A stretch of 64,000 nt of DNA from Alviniconcha marisindica (Eukaryota > Mollusca > Gastropoda > Provannidae): contig JABMCL010002369.1 in the NCBI GenBank assembly GCA_018857735.1, forward strand, positions 83,813-147,812, read 5' to 3'. Under the pieces are notes generated by a model. That model saw nothing but the letters and a program-made list of their open reading frames with translations. It ran no database searches and had not been told where the DNA came from. Of the stretch, positions 1-12,368 are shown in pieces. The number at the start of each line of letters is the position of its first letter. Position 1 is the stretch's first letter. Made by a program: the position numbers and the translations under genes.

Positions 1-1
1 T

Positions 2-499
2 GATATACTCAACCTTGTGCCAAAGTCCGAGAATGTCACAAAACTGACAGCTGTGTGCACCATCTGCTTCAAACCCGCTGCCTTCACACGACGGAAAACT
101 CAAGAAGCTCAGGTACTGTCATTGACACAAAGAGAAAACATTCATGAGCCATGAGAGCTAGACATGCTGGCATGAAAATGCCAAAGAGACTGAAGTAAGA
201 CAGTCAAGTGATCTTGGGCATAGATATGTAATGATATAATTATGCAGCTAGTACATGTAAAGTAGTAATTGATTGGGGTATCCGGTTCAGTGGTTCATAA
301 CATTGTATTTGGGATGTAAAAAAAAAAATGGAAGAAGAAAAAGAGAAAAGCCTTGACCTTTGGATCAGCACTCGTATGGTCAGTCAATATTGTAGAAGTG
401 CCAAAGCAGCAAAATTCAGTCCTGGCAAATATTTGAGCAATCTTTCTCAAGTGCTATTATAAACTTTGTTTCACAGCAAAACTCATGCGCATCTCCAAA

Positions 500-531
<32 letters not shown>

Positions 532-1049
532 ACCAATCCCTCAAAAAGTGCACACACAAAAAAAACTCTTAATTTTCTGCTTCTAGTAACAGTTATGTTT
601 GTGGAATAGTATCCCACCGGGGGGGGGGGGGTGAAGTGTAAAATTCCCACACTTGGCAATATTCCCTATTTTGTGCAAGGACAGTTCCAAAATTGAGCAG
701 TCAATTCAAGAATCAGCACTCAGTTTAGGAGGTCCCACTTTGAGCAGCTCCTTCCAGAATCGTGCAAAATCCTCCATAACTCAGGATATTTATAATACTG
801 TATACAAATATGTGAGTTACGACATGCGAGAAGTATTTCTTTGACTACACATTTCAGGTGGAGGTGATTGGAGGTGAGGACAAATACCTTGCAGTCTGCA
901 GAGACTGTTTCACTGCTGCTATCCCCCCTTCTCCTGAGCGTGCTGTTCTGCGAGAGTTCAACACACCCATGACAGATGACAACAAACTTGAAAGAACAAA
1001 AGCTCATCGACGACTCTTTGACAGATCTCTTTCTGGCATATCATCATAG
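2..1049 (+). CDS. TK1: Thymidine kinase, cytosolic type (3' part, two exons)
   Basis: C-terminal part of a type II thymidine kinase, which phosphorylates thymidine in the pyrimidine salvage pathway. Exon 2-112 encodes DILNLVPKSENVTKLTAVC and continues through CTICF and a TRR segment; it ends CAG|GTACTG. The last exon, 858-1049, follows a TTTCAG acceptor in phase 0 and begins VEVIGGEDKYLAVCRDCF. The two CxxC pairs (CTIC and CRDC) fit the structural zinc site, and VEVIGG-DKY fits the thymidine-binding lasso of the family. Stop TAA is at 1047-1049. The N-terminal P-loop exons lie upstream of the window. The C-terminal tail (ending RSLSGISS) is divergent and I see no KEN box like that of vertebrate TK1. 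AATAAA-type signals occur near 1395 and 1993. Identification is firm; the splice sites are read by eye. Confidence 0.93.
113..857 (+). other. TK1 last intron
   Basis: GT-AG intron between the two TK1 exons. It holds a poly-C run (504-531) and a poly-G run (about 620-632) and no other recognisable feature. Confidence 0.85.
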
Positions 1050-1389
1050 AACAATGCATATTACAGTGAAAAGATGGCTCATTCCATCTTGGTTGAATGC
1101 AATTGTAAAAGAAAAAAGAAACAACTGTGCTGACAGTGTATTAATTGTTTATTTTGAAAGAGTAAATGGTGTTGTTTCAGTGCGTTCCTTTTGAAATTAC
1201 AATTATTTTTACGTATATGTATTTTTAAAAACTAAGTCTTCCCCTTTTTTTATGAGGAAGGTGAGGTGAACTTCACAGCATGTCTAGTTTGATAAAATGA
1301 AATGTTGTTTTTAACTTTAAGCAGTAATCAGGGCAGGGCATTTTACAATAACACTAACAACACACACACTCATACACATGAAGGTACAT

Positions 1390-2003
1390 GAAAATAAAAT
1401 TTGATGACATATGGAAAATGATATGACAAATGTGTTCATGTGATTGAAATATGTTGTGCACAACATTGCTAATGCTGTATTGTTTTGCTTAGTTATCTCA
1501 GAGATCAGTTGTTCTCTTGACAGAAAAGGTGACCACCACCTTTTCTTGAATTAATGGACTTCTGAATTTTTACTTAACACCTGTCCTAGGCCACATACGT
1601 ATGAAAGGGCAAGTCTGTGTGCAGTTAGAATAGTACATGTATTGCATAACTGAACAAAATGTTCTTTCTTACACGAGCTATTTGATATCAAAAGCCAAAC
1701 CTTTAAATTCATGTTCTTTCTTTTTGAATGTTTTTGCACACAATTTTATTGCCATGTTCTTTTAATTAGGCTAAATAGGGTATCAGTTTGTCCTCTTTGG
1801 TCAGTTGAGTATGCATTTTTAATTACAGTTTTGCTGCCAATTATGACTACTCAAAATTATACAGGAACAGGCAACTGTCAGAAGCAGTAGGACTTTGTTG
1901 TGTGTTTAATTTCTTTTACATGCTGAATTAAAACGTTATTAAGCACATGCAATAATATTTATTGATGTTGGGTCTTAATGAAAATACAAGGTGCTGCGAA
2001 AAT
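1390..2003 (+). terminator. Candidate TK1 polyadenylation signals
   Basis: AATAAA hexamers at about 1395 and about 1993, downstream of the TK1 stop codon at 1049. Either could end the transcript; which one is used cannot be told from sequence. Confidence 0.4.
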
Positions 2004-2329
2004 AAAGCGAGACCACAAATAGTGTTTCAATTACTGCATGTAAGCTATTGCATATATGTGCACTGTGTATTACTTTTTAACTTTGTATTTTACTGCCAAT
2101 GAATTAAGTGTGTAAATGTCAATATGATATTTTGATATTAAAATGTTTCAAAACTTGATATTCTCCTCTTGTACTCAAAACACCCCTTTTTGTTTTGCTT
2201 TTTCTGTTTTTTCTTCTTTTTCTTGAAGGTCACAAGTTTTGTGAAATGAATAAGTGTCTGCACACTTTTACACACAAACACAAATCATGTGAACTTCATA
2301 TGATCAGTATTCATCAGGCCAGCTGTGAT

Positions 2330-3150
2330 TTTTTTTTAGCAAGAGCATTTTGTAATGAAATCCTTGATTTGAGGTTTTTGTTTTGTTTTACCTCTTGAAC
2401 AAAACATTATGGGAAGACTAATTCCTGAGCATGCCAACAAGGAGGCTCTGCAATCTTATACAAACATTGACAGTCACAGCTTAAGCTAAACAACGTGAAA
2501 CTACAGCATACACTGACATGCAAAAATAGGAATTGAAAAAAATACTGCACTTCACGATCACGTGAAACACTGGTGGCAACTATGCAATGAGTTGAATTGA
2601 CTGCTGTCATAGACAAAGTCAATAATGAGCACATGCAACCTGCATAGTAATCAGTATTGCCTTGGGATCATTTCACATTACCAAAAATGTGAACATTTTG
2701 TAACGAACTGGATTTGAGGTTTTTGTTTTGATGTTTTACCTCTTGTTTCACAAAACGTATTTTGTGAAGGTTAGTTCCTGCGCAGGCCAACAAGCAGGCA
2801 CAGCTGAATCAAAATCATTAAAACAATATGAGACTACAGCATACACTGACACAAAAATAAGAAAAATCAAACTGGACTTCACCATCATTTGAAACATTGG
2901 TGGCGGCTATTTCAGTGTGCAATGATTTGAACTGACTGCTTTCACAGCCTAGGAGCCAGACCCAGATTTTGAAGAAAAACTGCATTGTCCTCCCCCCCCC
3001 CCCCCCCCCCCCCCCCCCCATAAAACAAACGCACACATACAAAAAAGAGTAATGAAACCCCTGGTTATGCAGACCTAAGTCAATGATGAGCACATGCAAC
3101 CTGCATAGTAATATATAGTAATGCTCCACTTTAGATCCTTTCACACTTAC
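2330..3150. repeat. Diverged tandem duplication, two units of about 350-450 bp
   Basis: The segment from about 2335 to 2690 is repeated at about 2690-3150. Shared landmarks in the same order are GATTTGAGGTTTTTGTTTTG, CTACAGCATACACTGACA, GAGCACATGCAACCTGCATA and a CTTTCACA/CATTTCACA end. The copies differ by many substitutions, and the second contains a poly-C run at about 2993-3019. No coding function is visible. Confidence 0.8.
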
Positions 3151-3249
3151 AAAAATAAAGATAATCTTTTGAATAGATGGTCAGAAGAAGAAAGGATACA
3201 CAGTTATTGTGTTTCTCTTAATTTTACAAAGGTTACCGCACGTCTAGGA

Positions 3250-3465
3250 AGAAGAAAGAATAATGATGATGATGTAGAGCTTGATGTCCTCGGATGTCCA
3301 GTTGACATTAGGAACAAACTGTGACCAACGCGTAAGCATGGTTCAGTGTTGCTTTACGTCCACATGGTTTACGTCCACATATGGTTTCCATAAGGCTCAT
3401 AAGGACGGGGAGCCCAGGACGGCCACCTCGACTCTCACACAGCTCCTGAACTCAATTTATTTTTA
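3250..3465 (+). repeat. Dispersed repeat family B, copy 1
   Basis: Begins with a GATGATGATG run and continues with a GATGTCCTCGGATGTC motif, then TTTACGTCCACA and ATAAGGCTCATAAGGACGG, and ends near CAGCTCCTGAACTC. The first half recurs at 58780-58935 and about 60945-61010. The second half recurs inverted at 42265-42358. It looks like a non-coding interspersed element. Confidence 0.75.
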
Positions 3466-3855
3466 AAGGATAATAACAGCATTTTGTCTCTTATGGGGTA
3501 CCATACACGAAACAACAGTTATTCCCCTTCCTAAGTATCTGACCCTTGACCTCAGCCTCTGCTTTTTGTTTGTCTACGTGTTATGTGTAGTTACTTCCCT
3601 TCCCTTGCAGACAGCCGCGTGGGCGTCAAGGAAACATGTAGACAATATTTTTTCAGTTTTGCTGCAAATGCAGTATGGCATGCATTGTTCATATGAAAAG
3701 TGCATTTGTTTACCATTTTGAATTTTCTATGCAATAGCTTTTAACACCTAAATCAGTCGTACTGACTCGATCCTGGGTTATGTGCATGCCGGCCGAAACA
3801 GCAGAACGACCGATGAACGCGTGATAAACTCTGAAAATTGAAGTTTTGGCAATGT

Positions 3856-3899
3856 CCACTTTTAGCCCCGTCTGTTCGCGGCCCTCAAATGGTATGAGA

Positions 3900-3940
<41 letters not shown>

Positions 3941-4110
3941 CGCGTGCGTGTGTGTGTGTGTGTGTGTGTAGACGGAATGAACTTGAAGTATGCACTACGC
4001 TGGCATATCTACATATCAGTTCATTCCGTACTATGCCAGTGTTTACACAAACACACGCACACACATCCTCAAACCATTTGAGGATAGCGAACCGACGGGG
4101 CTAAAAGTGG
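3856..4110. mobile_element. Foldback / MITE-like hairpin element
   Basis: The ends are inverted repeats: CCACTTTTAGCCCCGTC at 3856 pairs with GACGGGGCTAAAAGTGG ending at 4110. Pairing continues inward through the CTCAAATGGT / ACCATTTGAG arms. The TG run (3902-3969) faces an ACACAC tract (4045-4065), and ACGGAATGAACT (about 3973) is mirrored by AGTTCATTCCGT (about 4019). The whole unit could form one long hairpin. No clear target-site duplication was found. Confidence 0.7.
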
Positions 4111-4409
4111 ATTTTTTATTTTTTATTTTTTTATTTTTAAAGTATGCTTTTTACCAGTTTGTAGGTGTTCACTGTTGCCTGTTCCGGCGTCAATAACAGA
4201 CCAGTCTCTTGTGAGAAAGAAGGATGGGTACATTGTTGGGGTCCTCTCCAGTTATGGTGATGACAGTGTACAATCAACTAGCTGAAGAGGGAGGGAGGTG
4301 GGGGAAGGGGAGTTGGGTATCACTTTGGCACTCTTGACATAAATGTTACCGCAATGTTTTCTGTGACCCTGCCCTTCTCTGGTCCTCAGTGCTTTGGTCG
4401 TTCAGTACT

Positions 4410-4446
4410 TGGGGGGGGGGGGGGGGGGGGGATTGTAAATTTGAAA

Positions 4447-4493
<47 letters not shown>
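4410..4493. repeat. Poly-G run and (TA)n microsatellite
   Basis: A poly-G run of about 22 nt (about 4411-4432) is followed by a (TA)n tract of about 44 nt (about 4450-4493), just before the first recognised threonine aldolase exon. Confidence 0.95.
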
Positions 4494-4497
<4 letters not shown>

Positions 4498-4556
4498 GCC
4501 GGTTTATGTACTAGACACTTGTTGTTTGTTTTGTTTGTTACTTCAAACATTTACAG

Positions 4557-7500
4557 GTTCAGGACTTGCCTTACTGGAGGGAGACTTTTGACTAGACAGC
4601 CTGCCCCTCTTCACAGATTGATCTCCCAAGGATGTCCCTGGTGGCAAGACCTCACAGCTTGTTACCATGGTGATACACAAACGGCTCAAAACAACGGTGA
4701 TGTGTACGTGGTCAACTTGCGGAGTGACACTTTCACCATGCCAACGACTGCCATGAAAGATGCCATGGTTACAGCACCACTTGGTGATGACGTGTATGGA
4801 GAGGATCCTACTGTCAACAGTTAGTGCACACTGCACAGGCACTTGACACAATTCAGTTATGCATTGCCTTATCTGTTGCTCTGTATAATAATAATGATAA
4901 TGATCATAAATGTTGGCAGTCAAATGCCAGTGAGTAGACATAGGGTTGATTTTTAAAACATTTTTTTAAAGCACACTGCTTGCGTTGGAATAGGCCAAAT
5001 GATTTGGTGCTGTAGACAAACTAATGTGAAGATGTGACTAAATGGTTTGATCTTAGTCTTTCTTAACTACAACTGTTTATGTATTAATTATGATTCAAAC
5101 TTGGGTCTTTATTCCTACGGGTAATTTGAATAAATAATGGCATTTTTTCCAGTCTTGTGGAGTGCATCATTATGATCATTTCTTTGGGAAATTACCGGAC
5201 TCAAGAACAATGACAGGCAAAGCAATGATGTTCACTGTTGACAGTTAAAAAAGTAAATAAAAACAAGCAGCAATCTCATCTGTTGAGAGAAAAAACAATG
5301 ATGTTGTATGCTAACAGTAAATTATATATACTAAAAAAAAAGAAGAAGCTATGATTCTTTTTTCAAAATGAAAAAGGAAGTTAAATGAATAAATGAAAAT
5401 GTGCTTTTAGTCATAGTTAATTGCAATGTTTAAGCTGCTGACTTGCAGGAAAGAAGCCCTGAAGAATGTTCATTATGTGCAGAGCTTCAGGAGGAATGCG
5501 CAGCATTGCTGGGACAAGAGGCGGCCTTGCTTGTGACAACTGGAACTATGGGCAATATCTGTGCCAGTTAGTAGGGTTACTCGGCTTTTTAAATTTAATT
5601 TTTTTCACCCTGTTGTAGTATTTAATATTGATGTGTTTAACGTTAACTGTCTGTTTTAATTAATCCCCCCACACCCCACACCCTTTTTGTGCTATGTTGA
5701 TTATATTTTTGCTGTCTGTTTTTATTTTGCCATTTTGAATGGTGATACATGCATCTGGAAGAGTTTGAATTTGAAGATAATTATATATATATATATAATT
5801 AATTTTATACTTTTATTTGCAATGTATTTTTTTAATATCTACTATTGTACCTAATCGTTTCACTACGACATTGTAAAGTTACATGTATTTGAAAAGAATG
5901 TAATATGAAAAGAATGTGATCATGTGAAGTTGAAGGTTAGGGTATTTTATAACGTAGATAATGGGTACAACGCTTAATCCTCTCCCTGTCTAGAAATGAG
6001 AACAGCTGGTGTATGTCTCTTTTAATAACAGTGTCACAAAGAGGTTCAGCTAACCAGAAAGATTGGCTTTGAGAACTTTGCACCACTGATTGACTATTTT
6101 GACTCCGTGTCATGTGACATCCTTTAACCGTTTTTCCTGCCTTTAGGATGTTGTATTATGCAACTGCTAACGTTCTCTCCATCTGCTTGCAGGATGAAGT
6201 ACACATACCTTAGGATGTTATATGATGTGACTGGCAACATTCTCTCCATCTCTGACAGGATGACGTACACATGCCTTTAGGATGTTATATATATGATGTG
6301 ACTGGCAATGTTCTCTCCATCTCTGACAGGATGATGTACAACTTCCTGCTTGAAGTCTGGTTTCTTGTGAATTCCTATTGTACAACAAAGTGATGAAAAG
6401 CTTGGACATCTTTAACCTTTTCTCGAGGCTGTTTTTGTAAGGAAAGTGCATCCCAAAAGCCTAATTGTTGGCAATGAAATTGTTAAGCCATAGGGAAAGC
6501 AAGGATGTCAAGTGAAAGCTTAACCAAGATTTGAGTATGTTAAACAGGCTTTCATGAACCCAGAACTGCAGGGGTTTGTTTTTGTTTACTTTGTAGTTTA
6601 TTTATAGTGATATGTATTTGTTTCTGTTCTCCAGTCTTGTCTCATTGCACTGGGCGATTTGAAGAAGTTCTGCTTGGAGACCAGTCCCACATCCATTTTT
6701 ACGAAGTCGGAGGAATAGCTGCAGTATGTAGTACTGAGCCTATCTGTTTGAATTTTTGGTAGTATTGAGCCATCTGCTTATTTTTGGTAGCTGTAGTATG
6801 TAGTATTGAATCAGCTGTTTATTTTTGGTAGCTGTAGTATGTAGTATTGAATCAGCTGTTTATTTTTGGTAGCTGTAGTATGTAGTATTGAATCAGCTGT
6901 TTATTTTTGGTAGCTGTAGTATGTAGTATTGAATCAGCTGTTTATTTTTGGTAGCTGTAGTATGTAGTATTGGGGCATCTGTTTATTTTTGGTAGCTGTA
7001 GTATGTAGTATTGAATCAGCTGTTTATTTTTGGTAGCTGTAGGATGTAGTATTGAGCCATCTGTTTATTTTTGGTAGCTGTAGGATGTAGTATTGAGCCA
7101 TCTGTTTATTTTTGGTAGCTGTAGTATGTAGCATTGAGCCATCTGTTTATTTTTGGTAGCTGTAGTGTGTAGCATTAAGCTGTTTATTTTTGGTAGCTGT
7201 AGTATGTAACATTGAGCCATCTGTTTATTTTTTTGGTAGCTGTAGTATGTAGCATTGAGCCATCTGTTTATTTTTGGTAGCTGTAGTATGTAGCATTGAG
7301 CCATCTGTTTATTTTTTGGTAGCTGTAATACGTAGCAATACTAGTATTGAGCCATCTGTAAATTTTTTGTTAGCTGTAATACGTAGCAATACAAGTATTG
7401 AGCCATCTGTTTATTTTTTTTGTAGCTGTAATACGTAGCAATACTAGTATTGAGCCATCTGCATATTTTTTGGTAGCTGTAATACGTAGCAATACAAGCA

Positions 7501-10093
7501 TTGAGCCATCTGTTTATTTTTGGTAGCTGCAGTATACAGCATTGAACCATCTGTTTATTTAGTCGACTGTTTTCAGCTCTGGGGTTGGTGGGGTATGGGT
7601 TGAGGGGTGGTGATTGACTGGGTATGTTATTTGTTTGAATGACAGTTTAAGCCTAGTGCAAAATATGCCCAATGGATTGTACGTAGACCTTACTGAATGA
7701 CTGGTGTATGCAAATTAATGTCTCTCAATCAAACATGTAGATCTAAAGAGGGGGAAAAAATCTCTGTATCATCCATTATGTCCATACAGTGTTTGAAAAC
7801 TGTGATCTGTGCAACTTACTTGCAGGTGTGGTTAGGGGGCTTTCTAAACAGTTGATATAGTCAGCAAGGTGAACTCAGCATACCTTGTCTTTTCTAATTG
7901 TCAGGTCTTCTGCTACAAGTGGACAGGCAGATTATAGTCAATACACTGTGACCCAAAGCAAGTGTATAGGCAGATTATAGTCAATACACTGTGACCCAAA
8001 GCAAGTGTACATACAGATTATAGTCAATACACTGTGACCCAAAGCAAGTGTACAGGCAGATTATAGTCAATACACTGTGACCCAAAGCAAGTGTATAGGC
8101 AGATTATAGTCAATACACTGTGACCCAAAGCAAGTGTACATACAGATTATAGTCAATACACTGTGACCCAAAGCAAGTGTACAGGCAGATTATAGTCAAT
8201 ACACTGTGACCCAAAGCAAGTGTACAGGCAGATTATAGTCAATACACTGTGACCCAAAGCAAGTGTACAGGCAGATTATAGTCAACACACTGTGACCCAA
8301 AGCAAGTGTACAGGCAGACTATAGTCAATACACTGTGACCCAAAGCAAGTGTACAGGCAGATTATAGTCAACACACTTTGACCCAAAGCAAGTGTACAGG
8401 CAGATTATAGTCAATATACTGTGACCCAAAGCAAGTGTACAGGCAGATTATAGTCAATACACTGTGACCCAGTGCAGGTTAGCTATTTTACGGAGAATGT
8501 TCACACTCTCTCTGCAGCTGGCAGGAGTTCAGCCATGCACAGTGAGAAACAATGTAGACGGGACTCTGGACCTGGATGACCTGCAGAGAAAGATTCGTGC
8601 TCGTGATGATCCTCACATGCCTTGGACACGAGCAGTGTGCTTAGAGAACACTCAGAACAGATGTGGAGGGTCAGTCATCTCTGTGGACTACATCAAACAG
8701 GTACTGATCATGGTTCATTTGACCGCCTCGTGCATGTGCATATGGTACTGATCACAGTTCGTTTGACCACCTCATGCTTGTGCACATGGTACGGATCATG
8801 GTTCATGTGACCACCTCATGCTTGTGCACATGGTACTTATCATGGTTCATGTGACCACCTCATGCTTGTGCACATGGTACTGATCATGGTTCATTTGACC
8901 ACCTCAGGCTTGTGCACATGGTACTGATCATGGTTCATTTGACCACCTCATGCTTGCATACATGCTCAGTGTCTTCTAGACCTTTCAGGCTGTTCAGCTA
9001 TGATGATGGTGCACCAGGCCCCAGATTCCTAAGTGAAGTCCATGATGAGTTCTGGTTCTTCCTGGCACCAGTTTTTTTTAAATTTTATTTTAACAATGGC
9101 ACTCATAATATTTTAGATATTAAAAGGGTTATACACATACAGATTTGACCGGTACCTACTCTTTTGTATATCGGTCATTTTTCTTTTTCTTTTGATAGAT
9201 TTTTGTACATAGGGGAAGCAAGCGACACAAATCAGCGTTGCGGCTGGAAATGACTGAACATACAAGCGATTTTTGTCCACAAGTTTTCCAGAGGTGTTTG
9301 TGGATATGTACTGCCAACATTACCAATTTGGTCTGCAACTGTAAATGCAGTTTTGTAAAGTTAGTCATGCACAGGTGAGGGAGCTGGCAGATGCAAATGA
9401 TCTTGTGATGCACCTGGATGGAGCAAGGGTGATGAACGCAGCCACTGCTCTGCAAGTGCCCCCCTCACACATCACAAAGCACTTTGACTCTATAAGCATG
9501 TGCTTTTCAAAGGTCAGTGGATTCAGTTTGTGATTTTCAAGTGTGATTTCCTTCTGTATGTGTAGTTCTGAGGTGATTTCATTCAGTACATGATTTTCTT
9601 CGGTATGTGCTTTGCAAGTGTGATTTCCTTCTGTATGTGTTTTAAAAGGGCAGTTTCCTGTATCTTCTGTATGTACTATAAAAGGGCAGTTTCCTGTACC
9701 TTCTGCATGTACTATAAAAGGGCAGTTTCCTGTACCTTCTGTTTGTACTATAAAAGGGCACTTTTCTGTACCTTCTGTTTGTACTATAAAAGGGCACTTT
9801 TCTGTACCTTCTATATGTACCAATAAAGGGCAATTTCCTGTACTCTCTGTATGTGCTTTAAAAGGGCAATTTCCTGTACTTTCTGCATGTGCTTGAAAGG
9901 GCAATTTTTTTTGTACCTTCTGCATGTGCTTTAAAAGGGTGATTTCCTGTACCTTCTGTATGTGCTTTAAAGGGGCGATTTCCTTCAGCATGTGCTTTTT
10001 AAGGGCAATTTTTCTTCTGTATGCACTTTTCAAGGGTGGTTTTACAAGTATGTACTTGTAAAAGTGACTTTCTTCAGCACTTGTTTTTTGAAG

Positions 10094-10167
<74 letters not shown>

Positions 10168-12336
10168 CTGTTGTCAAATGTGAATTTCATTAGTAGGGGC
10201 CATTTGTAAATTATATGCATGTTCTTTTTTTTAATATCAGGGTCTCTCTTGTCCAGTAGGCAGCATTTTGGCAGGTTCCAAAGATTTCATCCAGAGGTAA
10301 AGGCTCTTCTGTCATGGACAAGCAGCTTGTTTAGTACTGATGATCCTCTGTTTAACCTCTTCACTGCCCCAGCCTGTAAAATTTTCAGGCTGAATGCTGG
10401 TCCTATAACCGATCTACTTTCAGTGCTATGCGTTTTGATGGAAATCCTTTCACATGCTAGTGCAAAAAAGAAGACAAAAAGGCTTAAGGGTTTCAGATTT
10501 TGCACTTTTATGGGTCCTTTTCAAATGACATCATGGCAGTGAAGGGGTTAAAGCTGTTTTGCTTAGAGCATAGTCAGAGATTGCCAACTTCCTGCAAGAA
10601 TTGCACAGAGCAGTATCAGTTTTCGCTGTGCTAAGCATTAAAACTGCAACCCCATACCTGTCTACCCAAGCAGTTTACCAGTATAAAATACATTTTTTGC
10701 ATTATTTTGAGGGAATATGGCCATATTGGAAAATGGATACAGGAAAACATAATTTTCATGAGACTTTGTTGTTGTTTTAAACTGAGCCAAAAGATTGAAA
10801 AACTGTCAAATGAGCAGCTGACACACACCATCACCAAATGCACACTGGCTGGCCTAGCGCAATAGGCTAAGAAATCTTGTCAGGAGTGAGATTTGAAGTT
10901 GCACATGTCAGAGCCTCTGCTAGACCGGCATATGCTGGTTTTTACCGGTAAATGTTTCCCCAGTACCGTTAAAAAATATAGTCGCTGGTACCAAGTATTG
11001 GCTGAAACTGAGCGTTTTGTGTGACTTGCTAGAGATCATACTCTGTACCCTGGGTCCTGAAGCAAGTGGAAGCTCCCGCTAAACAAGATCACTTCCGGTG
11101 ATGTTCAGCAAGCAAAACAGTGAACGCAAAAACTTTCACTGCCATTGGCAACAAAACTGAGTTTGATTACAGTCTGTAAAGGTTGAGTTGTCAGTACATG
11201 ATCGATTGTTTTTCCCACATCAGCACTGAAGAATGTGCACGTTGTTACTCGGAAACTAGATCTAGATCAAACGTCAGTGGCACCTACACATGCTGAAAAA
11301 CATTGATAAAACTAACTTTTTCAACGGAAAGACTGTAGCGGTTGGTACCGGAATATTTCTTTGTTGCCAGTACCACGTACCGATAGTCTCAACAGTCTAG
11401 TGGAGGCTCTGCATGTGTATTTCATGCAACATTGCTTCTTCCTTCCATGCCGGTTGGAATTCAAAATGCCGCAGCCACCTGGAAAAAAAGAAGAAAAGAC
11501 CCCAGCCTGCATAAGGGAAATACAGGTTCACAAACTCTGGACTAAGGTTTACTCACAAAAGAGGTTGACAGCCCTGACCTTGCACCCCAAACCTATACAG
11601 GGTTATGGCTGCAGTTATAGTGCTTAGCACAGTAGTACGGCTCTGAAGACTACCCTGAAAACCAAGCACAAGTGATCTTAAAGGAGGGGTGGCTCTTGGT
11701 GAAGGGTGTGCTTATGTAGAAGGATGAAGTTAGCTAGTAATAGGATTTTAACGTCATGTCAGCTACACAGGGTGACATCAGGACAATGAAACTCTGTCAT
11801 GTGCAAACACACATTAAAGAAAAAACTCTTCTGATGATTATATGAACCCTTGCTCCAGTCAAATCTTACATGTTTGTTAAGGGTTCTTCTCCAAAGAAAT
11901 ATGAGGGAAAGGGGTCTAAAAAGAGGGGTGGTTTCTTGGTGAGGGGTTCAGTTACACAGAAATATGAAGGAATGGAGTCAGAAAAGAGGAAGGGAGGGGG
12001 GTCCTTGGTTAGGAATTCATCAATATAGAAATATGAAGGAAAGGGGTCTGAAAATTGGGGGGGGGGGGGGTCCTTGGTTAGGATTCATCAATATAGAAAT
12101 ATGAAGGAAAGGGGTCTGAAAGGGGGGGAGGGGGGTGCTTGGTAGGAGTTCATCAATATAGAAATATGAAGGAAAGGGGTCTGAAAAGGTGGGGGGGGGG
12201 GGGGGGGGTACTGGTAGGAGTTCATCAGTATAGTTCTAAATATGAAGGAAAGGGGTCTGAAAAGTGGGGGGGGGGGGGGGGTGCTTGGGTAGGAGTTCAT
12301 CAATATAGAAATATGAAGGAAAGGGGTCTGAAAAGT

Positions 12337-12368
<32 letters not shown>

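Noticed and set aside
4354..4440. ATG at 4354 as the start of the threonine aldolase
   Set aside because: The continuous frame runs through a poly-G and a (TA)n tract; the candidate donor after CGTTCA is in phase 0 while exon 4557 needs phase 2.
7915..8472. Regular repeats that might suggest a CRISPR array
   Set aside because: Units are tandem without unique spacers and lie in a eukaryotic intron.
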